From the NCBI GenBank assembly GCA_022565015.1, contig JADFKI010000013.1, forward strand, positions 1 through 25,774: a stretch of DNA of 25,774 bases, read 5' to 3'. The notes beneath the pieces were generated by a model that was not told the DNA's origin, made no database searches, and saw nothing but the letters and a program-made list of their open reading frames with translations. The position numbers and the translations under genes were made by a program. Shown piece by piece: positions 23,833 through 25,774 of this stretch. Position 1 is the first letter of the stretch, and each line of letters starts with the position of its first letter. The stretch is from Chloroflexota bacterium (GTDB taxonomy: Bacteria; Chloroflexota; Dehalococcoidia; Lucifugimonadales; JADFKI01).

Positions 23833-24675
23833 TCAACGGGAGTCCGGCGCAGGCCCGAACCCGTGTCTCGCGAACACCTTCATGGCCTTCTCGCCCTTCA
23901 GGAATGCCAGGAACTCGCGCGCCGCCTCCTTCTTGTCCGAGAGCAGCGGTATCGCGGCTGGATAGATTATAGGCGTGTAGGAATCGAGGGGGACGATATC
24001 AAGCACCGTCAGGCTGTCCGCTATTTGCGCGTCCGTCGAGTACACGAGCGCCACGTCCACGTTGCCCGCCTCCACGTAGGCCAGCGTCGCTCTCACATCG
24101 GCCCCGAATATCAGCTTCGATCTGATGCCTTCCCAAAGGCCCAGGCTCCGGAGTGATTCGCGAGCGTAGGACCCGGCCGGAGCGATTTCCGGGTCTGCCA
24201 CGGCGATCCGCTCGATGGACTCGTCCGCCAGGTTACCGAGGGAACTGATGGGCGGGACGTCTGGGGCTGTTACCACGACAAGCTTGTTAGACAAGAGGGC
24301 CTCAACGTCCCCTTCTATGTGATTCCTCTCCCTGAGAGAGTCGACGGGGAACATGCCCGCGGCAAGGAACAGGTCCGCCGGAGCGCCGCTGGCTATCTGC
24401 TGGGCCAGCGATTGCGATGCGCCGAAGCTGAACGACACCTCAGTCCCATGGGTGCGCTCGTACTCTTCCGCCAGCTCCGTCAGGCTGTCGGTGAGGCTGG
24501 CGGCGGCAAAGACAAGGAGCTGCCGCTGGTCTGGCTGCCTCGGAGCGCAGGCCGCGGCCAAGACGAGCACCGCGCATGCCGCCGCCAGCGAACGTGCCGC
24601 AAGCCCAAGACAACGGGCGACAGTCTGTTTCCATATTCTGTTCGGCGATTGGCACGGATATTGGTGCTGGTGCAT
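23833..24675 (-). CDS. modA: Molybdate-binding lipoprotein (ABC transporter substrate-binding protein)
   Basis: Extracytoplasmic binding protein that captures molybdate and hands it to ModB. With ATG 24675 the protein has 280 residues. A signal region LAARSLAAACAVLVLAAAC ends in a lipobox Cys (about residue 43), so it is probably lipid-anchored, as expected for a cell without a classical periplasm. LLVFAAASLTDSLTELAEEY, FGASQSLAQQIASGAPADLFLAA and VDVALVYSTDA are the ModA hallmarks. The frame is open to 24774, but that extension places the signal peptide far inside; ATG 24675 still gives a long n-region. No Shine-Dalgarno is seen before this ATG. Confidence 0.9.
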   Translation of the reverse strand: MHQHQYPCQSPNRIWKQTVARCLGLAARSLAAACAVLVLAAACAPRQPDQRQLLVFAAASLTDSLTELAEEYERTHGTEVSFSFGASQSLAQQIASGAPADLFLAAGMFPVDSLRERNHIEGDVEALLSNKLVVVTAPDVPPISSLGNLADESIERIAVADPEIAPAGSYARESLRSLGLWEGIRSKLIFGADVRATLAYVEAGNVDVALVYSTDAQIADSLTVLDIVPLDSYTPIIYPAAIPLLSDKKEAAREFLAFLKGEKAMKVFARHGFGPAPDSR

Positions 24676-24683
24676 TGGCAGTA

Positions 24684-24711
24684 ATTTTACTTCATATGGA
24701 GGCTCTGTTAC
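24684..24711 (-). promoter_or_regulatory. Weak candidate modA promoter (would give a leaderless mRNA)
   Basis: On the minus strand GTAACA (24711-24706), 16-base spacer, TAAAAT (24689-24684). The predicted start near 24677 is almost on the modA ATG at 24675, which has no Shine-Dalgarno. Confidence 0.25.
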
Positions 24712-24787
24712 TCGTTCCTGTTGCGAAACTTTCTCCGACCCTATTCGCAACGATGCGGGGGGTTCGAAACGCACGGGCCACCCTTGT

Positions 24788-24826
24788 GGGATGACGAACT
24801 AAGGCCCGTTCTTCGACGTCATTCCC
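24788..24826. repeat. REP-like imperfect palindrome
   Basis: GGGATGACG (24788-24796) is complementary to CGTCATTCCC (24817-24826) with one bulged base. The 'CGTCATTCCC' style resembles interspersed palindromes common in Chloroflexota intergenic DNA, an impression I cannot test here. Confidence 0.45.
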
Positions 24827-25101
24827 CGCGTGGGCAAAAACCCAGGGCTGGGCTTGACCGGCCGCTCCGGTCGTGATTCTACGCGCCCTGCCTCTCCCAT
24901 ACCTTTGGGAAGAACAAGATCGGCCCGCAGAGACCCCGCAACCGGCATCCCAAAACGCGTCCGGCGGGCACCCAATGCCTTTGGACGGTCGTGACTCGAC
25001 CATCCGCTACCATGATCGCTTCAAGACTCGATCGCCTTTGGGAATCGAATCGACAAACCGTTTTGCGAAGGGAAAACGACAAGATAATGGTGGCTGTAAG
25101 A

Positions 25102-25131
25102 TTGTCTATACCGCCAGAGAGATGCTATACT
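25102..25131 (+). promoter_or_regulatory. Candidate nusA promoter
   Basis: TTGTCT (25102-25107), 18-base spacer and TATACT (25126-25131, 5 of 6). Transcription would start near 25138, giving a leader of about 90 bases. Confidence 0.45.
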
Positions 25132-25158
25132 TTAATTCGAATACGCTTTTTTGATGAG

Positions 25159-25184
25159 AAGTGGGGGTACCCCACTTTCTTTGT
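25159..25184 (+). terminator. Terminator-like hairpin in the nusA leader
   Basis: AAGTGGGG (25159-25166) pairs perfectly with CCCCACTT (25170-25177) over a 3-base loop and is followed by the T-rich TCTTTGTT. It lies between the promoter and the nusA Shine-Dalgarno, so it could act as an attenuator. Confidence 0.6.
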
Positions 25185-25228
25185 TAAAAAGGGGATGCGT
25201 TTAGTACCAGGAGGAGGAGGCTGAACGT

Positions 25229-25774
25229 ATGAAGAGCGATTTCTTAGTCGCCCTCACTCAGCTAGCGGCCGAACGTGGCCTTCCCAGGGAGATAGTGCTG
25301 ACCGCCATTGAGGCGGGGCTTGTTTCCGCTTACAGGAAGGACAGCATCACTGCGGGACAAAACGTAACCGTAAGGCTCGATCCGGGCTCCGGAGACGTTA
25401 CGGTTTTCATCCTCAAGACCGTGGTCGAAGAAGTAACAAACGATCTGATCGAGATCTTGCCGAAGGACGCGAAGAAGATCAAGGCCGATGCCGAGCTCGG
25501 CGATACCGTCGTCACCGAGAGCATACCTCATACCCCCGGTCGCATCGCGGCGCAGACTGCAAAGCAGGTCGTGATGCAGCGGCTCCGAGAGGCCGAACGC
25601 GAGCTCGTGTTCCAGGAGTACGAAGGCAAAGAGGGCGAGGTGTTTTCCGTCACGGTACAGCGCGTCGAGCCTCGACAGGTCATCGTGGATCTGGGACGCG
25701 CGGAAGCCGTGATGCCGCCCAGCGAGCAGGTGATGTCGGAGAGATACAGGACCGGCACCAAGATGAAGGTCTTG
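25229..25774 (+). CDS. nusA: Transcription termination/antitermination factor NusA (5' part)
   Basis: RNA polymerase-associated factor that modulates pausing, intrinsic termination and antitermination. The first 182 residues are present. The N-terminal domain (about 1-125) has ALTQLAAERGLPREIVLTAIEAGLVSAYRK and, later, TPGRIAAQTAKQVVMQRLREAER, a strong family signature. The S1 domain then begins (about 133, EGEVFSVTVQRVEPRQVIVDLGRAEAVMP). The KH domains lie beyond the window. GGAGGAGGAGG lies about eight bases before the ATG at 25229, an exceptionally strong site. The leader has its own promoter and a terminator-like hairpin. The usual upstream partner rimP is absent. Confidence 0.96.
   Translation, partial: MKSDFLVALTQLAAERGLPREIVLTAIEAGLVSAYRKDSITAGQNVTVRLDPGSGDVTVFILKTVVEEVTNDLIEILPKDAKKIKADAELGDTVVTESIPHTPGRIAAQTAKQVVMQRLREAERELVFQEYEGKEGEVFSVTVQRVEPRQVIVDLGRAEAVMPPSEQVMSERYRTGTKMKVL

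Larger units (their letters stand above)
24676..25228. other. Divergent intergenic region between modA and nusA
   Basis: 553 bases without a supported gene. It holds a weak modA promoter (24684-24711), a near-palindrome (24788-24826), a GACCGG-CCGCT-CCGGTC hairpin near 24855-24871, the nusA promoter (25102-25131) and the nusA leader hairpin (25159-25184). Several overlapping frames are open, but none resembles a protein family. No molybdenum-cofactor riboswitch or ModE site was recognised. Confidence 0.6.

Noticed and set aside
24676..25228. Molybdenum-cofactor riboswitch, ModE operator or tRNA in the modA-nusA gap
   Set aside because: No recognisable conserved core, no TATAT-type palindrome and no cloverleaf were found on either strand.

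Overview
The window looks like chromosomal core-genome sequence from a Chloroflexota bacterium, probably of the Dehalococcoidia/SAR202 type. This is inferred from gene content and style (DUF951 next to pyrF, split gcvP, a Rex regulator, the F-type ATP synthase order, and short interspersed palindromes). No rRNA or other phylogenetic marker is present to prove it. No phage, IS element, CRISPR array or tRNA was seen.

Layout. 1-643: 5' part of ftsH (minus). 1014-5849: glycine cleavage genes gcvT-gcvH-gcvPA-gcvPB, then an AhpE-like peroxiredoxin whose catalytic position is an in-frame UGA. 5940-6803: trmI. 6807-9536 (minus): citrate synthase, a 77-residue CxxH/CxxC protein, a terminator, and a MidA-like methyltransferase. 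9988-10617: rex (plus). 10738-18296 (minus): the complete ATP synthase operon atpZ-B-E-F-H-A-G-D-C, interrupted between atpF and atpH by a repeat-derived palindromic element. 18649-19215: a BFN-domain protein (minus). 19395-20419: pyrF and a DUF951 gene (minus). 20592-21974: sfsA and an endonuclease III-like gene (plus). 21989-24675: molybdate transporter modA-B-C (minus). 25229-25774: 5' part of nusA (plus).

Main points. (1) The peroxiredoxin at 5391-5849 reads through UGA at codon 45, the position of the peroxidatic Cys in AhpE. A two-part hairpin lies just downstream where a bacterial SECIS would sit, so this is a likely selenoprotein. (2) Two near-consensus Rex operators occur. One covers the -10 box of the ATP synthase operon promoter and the other lies beside the rex promoter. 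With rex convergent to the atp operon, this suggests NADH/NAD+-controlled expression of ATP synthase and rex autoregulation. (3) A ~205-bp element with 13-bp terminal inverted repeats sits inside the atp operon, and fragments of the same family occur near 18534 and in the 3' end of trmI. (4) Several leader-level control candidates exist: a 20-codon ORF fused TGATG to sfsA, a terminator-like hairpin in the nusA leader, and a terminator seven bases before the MidA-like gene.

Promoters, hairpins and start codons were judged by eye, with no folding, homology search or transcript data.
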